A stretch of DNA of 64,000 bases from Lawsonella clevelandensis (lineage in GTDB: Bacteria > Actinomycetota > Actinomycetes > Mycobacteriales > Mycobacteriaceae): positions 1,277,447-1,341,446 of the forward strand of contig NZ_CP009312.1 in NCBI RefSeq assembly GCF_001293125.1. The letters run 5' to 3'. Made by a program: the position numbers and the translations under genes. Below, in pieces: positions 37,839 to 48,211 of this stretch (the stretch's first letter is position 1; the number at the start of each line of letters is the position of its first letter). The notes below the pieces were generated by a model. The model made no database searches, was not told where the DNA came from, and saw only the letters and a program-made list of their open reading frames with translations.

Positions 37839-38417
37839 ATGAGTACTGTGCCGGAATCAGCAGCCTCCTACTATGCAGATGCGATCGAAGAGATTCTCAT
37901 TGACGAAGAAACTCTCGCCCAGCGTGTGAAGGAGCTCGCTGAAGCAACAGCCGCCCGGCACGCCGATGACCCCGAGGATCTCATCCTCATCTGCGTCCTC
38001 AAAGGCGCCGTCATGTTTCTCACCGACTTCTCCCGCGCCCTCCCCATCCCCAACCAGATGGAATTCATGGCCGTCTCCTCCTATGGTGCCGGCACCAGCT
38101 CCTCCGGCGTAGTGCGCATCCTCAAAGACCTCGAACGCGACATCACCGGCCGCGACGTCGTCATCGTCGAAGACATCCTCGACTCCGGACTCACCCTCTC
38201 CTGGCTGCTCCGTAACCTCTCCTCCCGCAACCCCCGCTCGCTCGAAGTCGTCACCCTGCTGCGCAAGCCGGAAGCACGCCAAAGCGTCAACGTGGACTGT
38301 GCCGACGTGGGATTCGATATCCCTGACGAGTTCGTCGTGGGCTACGGCCTCGACTTCAACGAGCAGTTCCGTTCCCTCCCCTTCGTCGCCAAACTGAAGC
38401 CCGAAGTATTCCAGTAA
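37839..38417 (+). CDS. hpt: Hypoxanthine phosphoribosyltransferase
   Basis: 192 residues, GAGGA 6 nt before the ATG. The PRPP-binding motif VVIVEDILDSGLTL and the flexible-loop region SSYGAGTSSSG are present, as is the VVGYGLDFNEQFRSLP end. Salvages hypoxanthine and guanine to IMP and GMP. The hpt gene follows tilS in the same order throughout actinobacteria and firmicutes, with ftsH next. Confidence 0.95.
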   Translation: MSTVPESAASYYADAIEEILIDEETLAQRVKELAEATAARHADDPEDLILICVLKGAVMFLTDFSRALPIPNQMEFMAVSSYGAGTSSSGVVRILKDLERDITGRDVVIVEDILDSGLTLSWLLRNLSSRNPRSLEVVTLLRKPEARQSVNVDCADVGFDIPDEFVVGYGLDFNEQFRSLPFVAKLKPEVFQ

Positions 38418-38505
38418 CAGCCGGCCTCTCCGCACCCCTACTTTCCCTCCCCACAGGCTTTCGCGAAGAGCGCTCTCGCCTGCATCGTTAGCATCTAACC
38501 GGTAG

Positions 38506-38553
38506 TGTGTACGTAGACACAACAGAGAAGGGATGGGCCATTCCCCACGGCCC
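38506..38553 (+). promoter_or_regulatory. ftsH leader: inverted repeat and hairpin
   Basis: TGTGT-ACGTAG-ACACA (38506-38521) is a perfect inverted repeat with a 6-nt centre, the spacing of Crp/GlxR sites but with T for A at the inner position. Downstream, GAGAAGGG (38525-38532) is 23 nt from the ftsH ATG, too far for normal use. A small hairpin GGGCC-N9-GGCCC (38535-38553) lies between them and could bring the two together. Confidence 0.4.
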
Positions 38554-38555
38554 GC

Positions 38556-40889
<2,334 letters not shown>

Positions 40890-40941
40890 CCTCCATCCAG
40901 CGCCCACCTCCACACCTAACAGCACGAGAATCGACACCATT

Positions 40942-41529
40942 ATGAGCTACGGAGAATACGACGCCGCGCGGGTAGAACACGCCATCCGCGAGCTGCTCAT
41001 CGGCATTGGCGAAGACCCTGACCGGGAAGGACTTCGCGACACCCCCAACCGTGTCGCTCGCGCCTACACCGAAATCTTCGGCGGTCTCCACTGCGAACCT
41101 TCGGACGTCCTCGCCACCGCCTTCACAGAAGGCTACGACGAACTCGTCCTCGTCCGCGACATTCCTGTCTACAGTATGTGTGAACACCACCTACTGCCCT
41201 TCCACGGCGTCGCCCACATCGGCTACCTCCCCAATAAGGAAACTGGCCGTATTACCGGGCTTTCCAAACTGGCTCGCCTGGTCGACCTCTACGCCAAGCG
41301 CCCACAAGTACAGGAGCGTCTCACCGGTCAGGTTGCCGACGCCATCATGGAGCGCCTGGACGCCCGCGGTGCCGTCGTCGTTATCGAATGCGAGCACTTG
41401 TGCATGGCCATGCGGGGAATCCGCAAACCTGGCTCTATCACCACCACCAGTGCGGTGCGGGGCAGCCTGCGCACCAACGCCACCTCCCGCGCTGAAGCAC
41501 TCGCCCTCATCCGCGACCCGCGTCGCTAA
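40942..41529 (+). CDS. folE: GTP cyclohydrolase I
   Basis: 195 residues from ATG 40942. Zinc ligands and catalytic residues lie in [12 protein letters not shown] and [31 protein letters not shown] is the standard N-terminal signature. Converts GTP to dihydroneopterin triphosphate, the first step of folate synthesis. It opens the cluster folE-folP-folB-folK. The Shine-Dalgarno is weak; coupling to ftsH transcription is likely. Confidence 0.96.
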   Translation: MSYGEYDAARVEHAIRELLIGIGEDPDREGLRDTPNRVARAYTEIFGGLHCEPSDVLATAFTEGYDELVLVRDIPVYSMCEHHLLPFHGVAHIGYLPNKETGRITGLSKLARLVDLYAKRPQVQERLTGQVADAIMERLDARGAVVVIECEHLCMAMRGIRKPGSITTTSAVRGSLRTNATSRAEALALIRDPRR

Positions 41530-41552
41530 CCGCCCTGAGGAGGAGTTCCCCC

Positions 41553-42470
41553 ATGTCCCGCTCCACTACCCGCCTCGCTCTCCCCATACTGGGGGAGGGC
41601 AGTGACTTCGGCAGCGTCCCCTGCCAGGTGATGGGTATCCTCAACATCACCCCGGACTCTTTCTCGGACGGTGGCCGCTGGACTACCCTGGACACGGCCC
41701 TTGCCCATGCCCGCGATATGGTTGCCCAAGGTGCCCACATTATCGATATTGGCGGTGAATCCACCCGCCCCGGCGCTACCCGCGTAACTGCCGAAGAAGA
41801 GACAGCTCGCGTGGTCCCCGTCGTCACTGCACTTCATGCAGAGGGGGTGACGGTCTCCGTCGACACCATGCGAGCGAGTGTCGCCGCTGCTGCGTTGGAC
41901 GCGGGGGCTGACCTCATCAACGATGTCTCCGGTGGGGAGGCTGACCCGGATATGCGGCGGGTGATGGCCGACGCGCACCTGCCCTACTGCGTGATGCACT
42001 GGCAGACCGACACCTTCGGCAATGCTGCCGGCGCCAGCTACAGTGATTCGGACATTATCGGCAAGGTCGTGGGTGACCTGCAGGTGTTGGTGGAGCGGGC
42101 GCTTGCCGCGGGGGTGGAGGAGCGCAATATTGTGCTCGACCCGGGTCTGGGGTTCGCTAAAACCCGCAATCAAGACTGGGAGCTGTTGCGCGGCCTGCCC
42201 TACTTTGTGAACAGTGGTTTCCCGGTGCTGGTGGGGGCTAGCCGGAAGCGCTTTCTAGGGGAGTTGCTGGCGCATGCCGATCCTCGCTACACGCCCGTCA
42301 CCCCACCGGAACCTGTTGAGCGGGATCTGGCCACCGCGGTTGTCTCGGCGATCTGCGGCTATGCCGGAGTGTGGTGTGTACGCGTCCACGACGTCCCCGG
42401 TACTGTGCAGGCACTTGCAGTGCAGCGAGCCTGGCAGTTGGGCAACAATCCTTTTGGAGGCGAACAGTAG
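41553..42470 (+). CDS. folP: Dihydropteroate synthase
   Basis: 305 residues, GAGGAGGAG upstream of the ATG. Both DHPS signatures are intact: MGILNITPDSFSDGG and IDIGGESTRPGA, followed by DLINDVSGG, LDPGLGFAKT and GASRKRFLGEL (the sulfonamide-binding region). It joins p-aminobenzoate to the pterin pyrophosphate. The gene is 3 nt from folB. Confidence 0.96.
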   Translation: MSRSTTRLALPILGEGSDFGSVPCQVMGILNITPDSFSDGGRWTTLDTALAHARDMVAQGAHIIDIGGESTRPGATRVTAEEETARVVPVVTALHAEGVTVSVDTMRASVAAAALDAGADLINDVSGGEADPDMRRVMADAHLPYCVMHWQTDTFGNAAGASYSDSDIIGKVVGDLQVLVERALAAGVEERNIVLDPGLGFAKTRNQDWELLRGLPYFVNSGFPVLVGASRKRFLGELLAHADPRYTPVTPPEPVERDLATAVVSAICGYAGVWCVRVHDVPGTVQALAVQRAWQLGNNPFGGEQ

Positions 42471-42473
42471 ACG

Positions 42474-42905
42474 ATGGCCGAAATCGGTAGCTCTTTTGCA
42501 GAAACTGCGGCGGTGCTCGACTGCATTACTCTCACAGGCCTCTCCGCGCACGGCTACCACGGTGTGGAAGCTTTCGAAAAGGAAGCAGGGCAGCTGTTTT
42601 CCGTGGATGTGTCATTTTGGCTCAATACCCGGCAGGCGGGAGCCACCGATGACCTCACCCGCACCATTAACTATGCGGAGGTCGCCGCGGCCGTCCACCA
42701 GGAGGTGACGGGCCCCAGCCGCGACCTGGTGGAAACCCTCGCCCAGCAGATCGCCCACCGTCTTCTCCACGACTACCCCCTTATGCAGCAGGTGGAAGTG
42801 TGCGTGCACAAGCCTGAAGCGCCCATCTCGGTACCCTTCCAGGACGTCGCCGTTACCATCCGCCGTACCCGTTCCGATGTCGCCCAGGAGTGCCCCCGTC
42901 GATGA
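42474..42905 (+). CDS. folB: Dihydroneopterin aldolase
   Basis: 143 residues. GLSAHGYHGVEAFEKEAGQLF carries the conserved Tyr and the catalytic Glu; NYAEV and ETLAQQIAHRLL and the Lys of VCVHKPEAP complete the family pattern. Cleaves dihydroneopterin to hydroxymethyl-dihydropterin. Its stop codon overlaps the folK start (ATGA). Confidence 0.95.
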   Translation: MAEIGSSFAETAAVLDCITLTGLSAHGYHGVEAFEKEAGQLFSVDVSFWLNTRQAGATDDLTRTINYAEVAAAVHQEVTGPSRDLVETLAQQIAHRLLHDYPLMQQVEVCVHKPEAPISVPFQDVAVTIRRTRSDVAQECPRR

Positions 42906-43447
42906 CCACTGCGTTGCTCTCCCTTGGCGCCAACATTGGCGACCCCCTCGCACAACTGCAAGGCGCCGCCCGCAGCTTCGCACCTTGGGCCTATGCCCAC
43001 GCCAGCATTTACCGCACCGCCCCCTGGGGGGTCACCGATCAGCCAGATTTTCTCAATACTGCCCTGCTGGTGCGCGACCCCACTGCCACCGCCGAGGAGT
43101 GGCTCGTCCGCGCCCAGGCTGCCGAACAGGCGGCTGGCCGCACCCGTGACCGCCACTGGGGTCCCCGTACCCTCGATGTTGACATCATCTCCTGCTGGCA
43201 GGATGACGCCGCCCGCACCCCCATTGTTTCCACTGACCCGCACTTGCTGCTTCCGCACCCGCACGCCACCGAACGTAGTTTTGTGTTGGTGCCAGCATTG
43301 GAAATGCTCTCCGCCCACCACCCGGATCTGCCCCTGACGGGAGAATTCCGGCGGGCTCTCGCCGCATTGTTGGCGCACGACCCGGCGGCGGCGACTAGCA
43401 TTCAACGCGACGCCACCCTTCATCTCGCCCCCGAAGGAGCGCTGTAA
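42902..43447 (+). CDS. folK: Hydroxymethyldihydropterin pyrophosphokinase
   Basis: 181 residues from ATG 42902, overlapping folB by 4 nt. Family blocks: LSLGANIGDPLAQL, DQPDFLNTALLV, and the ATP/Mg motif GPRTLDVDII, then LPHPHATERSFVLVP. Activates the pterin for FolP. The stop overlaps the next start by one base (TAATG), so translation continues directly into the DUF3180 gene. Confidence 0.95.
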   Translation: MTTALLSLGANIGDPLAQLQGAARSFAPWAYAHASIYRTAPWGVTDQPDFLNTALLVRDPTATAEEWLVRAQAAEQAAGRTRDRHWGPRTLDVDIISCWQDDAARTPIVSTDPHLLLPHPHATERSFVLVPALEMLSAHHPDLPLTGEFRRALAALLAHDPAAATSIQRDATLHLAPEGAL

Positions 43448-43986
43448 TGGAGCATCACCCTCAGCCTGATTCCCCCCAGAAGGCAGCGGGGCAGCAGGAC
43501 AACAAACTGCACCTCACCGCGATCAGTTCCCTCCTCGTGTGGGCTGCTGTTGCTGCCTTTTGTGCTTGGTTGATGGTCTCCACCTTTTACTCCAATTTGG
43601 CGGACTTTACCGTTTGGGTGAGTATCCCCATCATGCTTCTTGCCATCGTGGATGGTGCCATGGCGATCTACATCCGTCGCGCCATTGGGCGAAACCGATT
43701 GGGCCAGGACCGCCACCAACTCCATCCGGTGCGTGCTGCCCGGGCGTTTGTGGTGGGACGGTCGTCTGCGTTTGCCGGCGCCATCTTCTTCGGTGTGGGT
43801 GTTGGTTCGGGCATCTACGTGTGGCCGCGAGTCCATATTCTGGCGGCGGCACAAGCAGATTCACCGGGTGTCATCGTGTTTACGGTGGTGGGCTTCCTAC
43901 TGGCGGCGGCGGGGTTGGTGTTGGAGCGGTCTTGCCAGGTCCCACCGGACAAGATCGAAAAAGATACGGCGGGGGCGCACGCGTAA
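43447..43986 (+). CDS. DUF3180 membrane protein
   Basis: 179 residues, four transmembrane helices in two hairpins (about 24-46, 55-75, 103-125, 135-155). It is the actinobacterial family that always follows folK (Rv3605c). No catalytic motif. Translation is coupled to folK through TAATG, so a link to the folate operon or to its membrane environment is possible but unproven. Confidence 0.85.
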   Translation: MEHHPQPDSPQKAAGQQDNKLHLTAISSLLVWAAVAAFCAWLMVSTFYSNLADFTVWVSIPIMLLAIVDGAMAIYIRRAIGRNRLGQDRHQLHPVRAARAFVVGRSSAFAGAIFFGVGVGSGIYVWPRVHILAAAQADSPGVIVFTVVGFLLAAAGLVLERSCQVPPDKIEKDTAGAHA

Positions 43987-44190
43987 ACAGACTGCCGGGG
44001 CGCACTCCGAAATGATGCTACAGGTAGGTATACGTTAACGATTCGGTGGGGCGAGCACACGTTTCCCAGGTCCGGTGGCGGTGTGCGGGGGTAGTCCGTG
44101 CAGAATGGGGAGAGAAACTTCTCTGGTAATCCACCAGCTATGTGCCGGCCACGCTCCAGTTCCCTGCCAAAAACCGGTATCCTCGACGGT

Positions 44191-46110
44191 ATGAGTGCAC
44201 CCATATCAGCAGATCCAGAAGAGCGTAACGGCAGTCGTGCGAACCGCCTCCCGCAAGCTCACAACACGTGGCCCACGGTGGCCCTCATCGTGTTGGTCAT
44301 TTTGGCTGCCTTCGCCACCATCGTCATGCTGGTGACGGACTCTAGTGTGTGGTTGCGGGTTGCCATCGGCGTGGCCCTGTGGGCGGCCGTACTGGGTGCC
44401 TTCCTCATCATGTACTACCAGCGTCGCGCCAACCAGTTCACCTCCCGCAATGGTCTTCTCGCCGAGGACTACCAGCGGGCTCTACAGCGCGAACTGGACA
44501 AACGCGATGAGCTGGAAAAGAAGCGCCGCGCAGAAAGTGGAGAATCTGCGCAGGAAGAACTCGAACAACTCCGCCAGGAACTCACAGCACTCCGTATCTC
44601 CCTGGCACAGCTTTTTGGCCCCGACTTTGAAGACCAGCTGGCCATTGGGGACGGGCAGGAGGGCTACTACTTCGACGGCTACTACGACTACGACTACTCC
44701 GACTACGGCTATGGCGCCGACTTCGACTACGGGGACTACAACAACTACGGGTATCGCGACGATGGGGTGACGGAAGCCGAAGTCGTCCACGATGCCCAGG
44801 TAGTGTCCGAAACCCGCGAAGCCGCAACCGATCCTGCCGCCAGCGCTGCCATGGTCCGCGAGCAGCAGCGGGAAAGCCAGGCTGCCGCCGCAGCCGCCCG
44901 TGCCGCTGCGGAAGAACGCCGCGTTGCACAACTCCGCAAGGAGGAAGAAGCCCGCATTGCCTCCGAAGCCCGCCGCGCCGAGGAAGCCCGTAAAGCAGAA
45001 CAGACAGAGGTTGCCCGCCGGGAGGCGGAAGAGCGGCATCGAGAAGCCGAGCGGAAAGCTGCCGAGGAGCAAAAGGCCGCACAGGCCCGCCGCACCGAGG
45101 AAGCCCGCCGGGCAGCCGAGAAGCGTCGGGCGGAAGAGGCCCGTAAGGCCGAAGAAGCCCGCCAGGCTGCGGAGCTGCGTCGCCGACAGGAAGAAGAGCG
45201 CCTCGCCGCTGTTCGTCAGGCCGAAGAGGCGAAGAAGGCGGCAGAACGTGTTGCGGTAGAACAGGCGGCCGCCGCCCGCCATGCCCAAGCCACCGAGGTT
45301 GCCCGCCAGGCGGAGGAAGAACGCCGTCAGGCCCTCTACCGGGAGCGTGCTGAGCAGGCCTTCCGGGCTAGTGGTACTGTCGCCTCGCACACCAGCGGTA
45401 CCTCCTCCCATGCTGCTGCTTCCTCCCACGCGGCCGGGTCCACCCACGCGGCCGCGAACGCTCGGGGCACAAGTGCCAGCAGCACCGAATACACCCCGCG
45501 CCGGGCGCGTCGGGCCGCTGAGGAATCCTCCTCGAATGCGGTCTTCCCCAGCTTCGGGCTGGGCGCCACTGGTGGCGCATCTCCTGCTACTGCATCCACA
45601 GGTACTGGCTCCCACAGCGGTGACTCTCACACCCCCCGCCGTCTGGCTGGCACCACCTCTTATACGCCTCCCACGACGCGCAGTAGCCATGCTGCGGACC
45701 GCAGCGCACCCTCCACCGGCACCACCTCCAGCCGGTCCGCCTCACAAAGCCGTGCCGCTGATGCCGCGACTCCAGCTGCCACCACTCCAGCTGCCGAACC
45801 GGCTAAGCCCGCCCGCCGGAAGCGCGATGGTTGGCCGGACTTTTCCACCCAGTTCGAAGCCCCCGAAGCTCCAGATATCGACTGGTCTGCGTTGACGATG
45901 GATCCTTTCACGCCTAAGCAAACCAGGGCCGCCAGCAGTACCGCCGCACAGAGTTCTGTCGGGCATACCTCCGCTGCGCAGGGTGCACGTACGCCCGGAC
46001 ATTCCGCCCCCACCGCAGGTAGCGGTCGCCGTACCACCGAAGAGCAGGGGTCGCACACCTCGGGTCTCAGCTTGGCAGACATTATGAAACGCCTGGAGCA
46101 GAACAAGTAG
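44191..46110 (+). CDS. Large membrane coiled-coil protein (Rv3604c-like)
   Basis: 639 residues from ATG 44191 (GTG 44098 would add 31 poor residues). Two transmembrane helices near the N-terminus (VALIVLVILAAFATIVMLV and a second ending LIMYYQRRA) precede four zones: a short coiled coil with QEELEQLRQELTALRIS; a Tyr/Asp/Gly patch (about 178-210, roughly half Tyr plus Asp); a long Ala/Glu/Arg/Lys helix (about 240-410, likely continuous coiled coil); and a Ser/Thr/Ala/Pro-rich tail ending SLADIMKRLEQNK. A cytoplasmic, partly disordered scaffold is the natural reading. It occupies the place of Rv3604c. Function unknown. Confidence 0.75.
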   Translation: MSAPISADPEERNGSRANRLPQAHNTWPTVALIVLVILAAFATIVMLVTDSSVWLRVAIGVALWAAVLGAFLIMYYQRRANQFTSRNGLLAEDYQRALQRELDKRDELEKKRRAESGESAQEELEQLRQELTALRISLAQLFGPDFEDQLAIGDGQEGYYFDGYYDYDYSDYGYGADFDYGDYNNYGYRDDGVTEAEVVHDAQVVSETREAATDPAASAAMVREQQRESQAAAAAARAAAEERRVAQLRKEEEARIASEARRAEEARKAEQTEVARREAEERHREAERKAAEEQKAAQARRTEEARRAAEKRRAEEARKAEEARQAAELRRRQEEERLAAVRQAEEAKKAAERVAVEQAAAARHAQATEVARQAEEERRQALYRERAEQAFRASGTVASHTSGTSSHAAASSHAAGSTHAAANARGTSASSTEYTPRRARRAAEESSSNAVFPSFGLGATGGASPATASTGTGSHSGDSHTPRRLAGTTSYTPPTTRSSHAADRSAPSTGTTSSRSASQSRAADAATPAATTPAAEPAKPARRKRDGWPDFSTQFEAPEAPDIDWSALTMDPFTPKQTRAASSTAAQSSVGHTSAAQGARTPGHSAPTAGSGRRTTEEQGSHTSGLSLADIMKRLEQNK

Positions 46111-46956
46111 ATGCGCTCTAACCCCGGATACCACCCAGGCACCGTCACCCGTCACAGCAGCCCCGACACCATTGCCCAGGTGGCCCGGGCGCTCCACGCC
46201 ACCAGCCATCAGCTCATTCTTATCCCCACCCGTGGAGGACTACACCGCGGGCATATCGGCCTCATCGACACTGCTGCCCGCGTCCCCGGCAGCATCCTTG
46301 TCGTCACCTCCTTAAGTTCCGACAACAGCCACCTGGATCAGATCGAGCACGATGTAGAGGTGCTGCAGAGTCTTTCCGGCTGCCCACCCCTCTTCTTTGC
46401 CCCCGCCTGGGAAACCCTTTTCCCGCACGGTCTCCGGACTCTCGTCACCCCCCAGGATCCGACGGTGGCGGTGCCCTCCCCACCCGGGCTGGCGGAGTCA
46501 CTCACGATGCACGCAGCCCTCCTCTCCCTGCTGCGGCCAGCCCGCATGTTTGTGGGGGAACGGGACTTCTACCAGCTGGTCACCCTCCGTCATCTTGTCA
46601 AAGACCTCTCTCTCCCCACTGCCGTCACCGGTGTCACTACGCTGCGCGACAGTAACGGTATGGCGATTAGCCGCGAGCACACAGACCCACGGATGGCACC
46701 GGCTCTGGCCCTGTCCGCCGCTCTAGTGGCTGGTGCCCATGCGGTGAGAGACGGGGCTGCTGGCGTGCTGGCGGCCGCCGAGGCCGTGTTGGCGTCCGAA
46801 CCTGGGCTGTCCCATCAGCAGGTGGTGCTCACGAACTATGATCTTGGCCCGGCTCCCGCCGAAGGGGACGCCCGGCTGCTGGTGTCTGCCTGCCTGGCGG
46901 ACGGCACCTACTGTCATGACAATATTGGCCTTTTACTCGGCACTTCACAGGAGTAA
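46111..46956 (+). CDS. panC: Divergent pantothenate synthetase-like protein
   Basis: 281 residues beginning directly after the upstream stop. The nucleotidyltransferase start is clear (IPTRGGLHRGHIGLI, an MGALHxGH variant), as is VGERDFYQLVTLRHLV (usually FGxKDYQQL). Several pantoate/ATP contacts are changed: the NPxQF segment is replaced by TSLSSDNSH, Lys of the KD pair is Arg, and SSRN is replaced by SREH. Either the enzyme is a diverged PanC or it has another role. Neighbouring panE-like and panD genes of M. tuberculosis are missing, so the pathway may be incomplete here. Confidence 0.75.
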   Translation: MRSNPGYHPGTVTRHSSPDTIAQVARALHATSHQLILIPTRGGLHRGHIGLIDTAARVPGSILVVTSLSSDNSHLDQIEHDVEVLQSLSGCPPLFFAPAWETLFPHGLRTLVTPQDPTVAVPSPPGLAESLTMHAALLSLLRPARMFVGERDFYQLVTLRHLVKDLSLPTAVTGVTTLRDSNGMAISREHTDPRMAPALALSAALVAGAHAVRDGAAGVLAAAEAVLASEPGLSHQQVVLTNYDLGPAPAEGDARLLVSACLADGTYCHDNIGLLLGTSQE

Positions 46957-46961
46957 CGACA

Positions 46962-48047
46962 ATGACGACACCTTCTCCCCGGCTGCTGAGCGGCACACTA
47001 GCCGCATTGCTGCTCGCCTCTGGTGCCCTCATCCCCTCGGCAGTACCGTCTGCTATGGCGGTGGAACAGGATCCGAATGGCCCAGTGAACGAACCCTACC
47101 CGAAGGTGCCTGTGGGGGTACCGCTGGTGGGACACCACTACACTGCCCACCGGAGCTACCTGCGTCCTGGCTGCCGGTGGGATGTGTTTGGCCGTGGTCT
47201 GCAGCACTGCCAGGTGTATTCGCAGGCTATGAAGCGATCCATCCCCGTGGAGATTCTGCCCGCTAAGACGGCCGGTAACCCGCGCACTATTATGGCGTTA
47301 GATGGGCTGAATGACGATAACAACCACAATGGCTTCGTTATCGCCGGCAATATGCAGGCCCGGTTGGTGAACTATGACGTCACCTTGGTGGCCCCGATCT
47401 CGGGGGATTACGCGGCAGGAACCTACTACACGGATTATGTGGCACCGTTGGATAGCGGGAAGATCATCCGCTGGGAGACTTTCTTGGTGCGGGAGCTACC
47501 CGCCTACTTGGAGCGAAACTTCCAGGTTCCGAACCGGCGTAAGTCGACGGCGTTGGTAGGACTGTCGATGGGGGCGGTGGGAATTTTGAACCTTGCCCAG
47601 CGTTTCCCACAGCGCTACACCGCGGTGAATGCCATGAGTGGTTTCTATACCTTGTCGCGGCCTTTGCGGGCGGGGGGGATGGCGATTGGCAGCCAGATGG
47701 TGGGCTACCAGCCGCGCAACATTTGGGGGCCCTGGCCCAATGGCCAGTGGAAGGCCCACGATCCGTCCCTCAACATCACTCGGTACACCATGCCGGTGCG
47801 TGCGTCGTGCGGCAATGGCACGTCTCTGACGGGAGTAAAGCCGCCCACCTTCGCAGTGGTTGCGGAGGTGGCCTCGCATGTGGATACGGAGGACTTCCAG
47901 GAGATGGTGGCGCAGGCGCCGAACCGAAAGAACTTTACCTTCCGTATCGCTAACAAGGGGGCCCACAACTGGGCGTTCTGGGAGAATGACCTGTACCACC
48001 ATGGTGGTTTTGTGTTCCTGCTGCGCAGTTTGGGGCTCTCCCACTAG
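46962..48047 (+). CDS. Secreted mycolyltransferase (antigen 85 family)
   Basis: 361 residues; signal peptide about 1-33 (LAALLLASGALIPSA, then SAMAVEQ). The alpha/beta hydrolase esterase D fold shows LDGLNDDNNHNGF, the nucleophile elbow GLSMGAVG and the closing His motif GAHNWAFW; acidic candidate in EVASHVDTED. These enzymes move mycolic acids onto trehalose and arabinogalactan. Their presence identifies a mycolate-bearing host. Lacks the long C-terminal LGFP repeats of some corynebacterial forms. The neighbouring genes suggest a gene insertion at the pan locus. Confidence 0.92.
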   Translation: MTTPSPRLLSGTLAALLLASGALIPSAVPSAMAVEQDPNGPVNEPYPKVPVGVPLVGHHYTAHRSYLRPGCRWDVFGRGLQHCQVYSQAMKRSIPVEILPAKTAGNPRTIMALDGLNDDNNHNGFVIAGNMQARLVNYDVTLVAPISGDYAAGTYYTDYVAPLDSGKIIRWETFLVRELPAYLERNFQVPNRRKSTALVGLSMGAVGILNLAQRFPQRYTAVNAMSGFYTLSRPLRAGGMAIGSQMVGYQPRNIWGPWPNGQWKAHDPSLNITRYTMPVRASCGNGTSLTGVKPPTFAVVAEVASHVDTEDFQEMVAQAPNRKNFTFRIANKGAHNWAFWENDLYHHGGFVFLLRSLGLSH

Positions 48048-48122
48048 TAGGAAGGCCGTCAGGGGCCCGTGGCCTAGAGTTCTTTCTTCGTCCAGTGCTG
48101 GTCTGCTCCACACGATAGTAGT

Positions 48123-48164
48123 GAGGCGGCCCGCTACCATCAGCTGCTGGTAGCGGGCCGCCTC
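48123..48164. terminator. Bidirectional terminator
   Basis: GAGGCGGCCCGCTACCA pairs with TGGTAGCGGGCCGCCTC (17 bp) over an 8-nt loop, between convergent mycolyltransferase and transporter genes. Confidence 0.9.
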
Positions 48165-48211
48165 TGTCGTCCGTTATGACGTTATGGACACGGAGTGTGC
48201 ACTAGTTGCTC

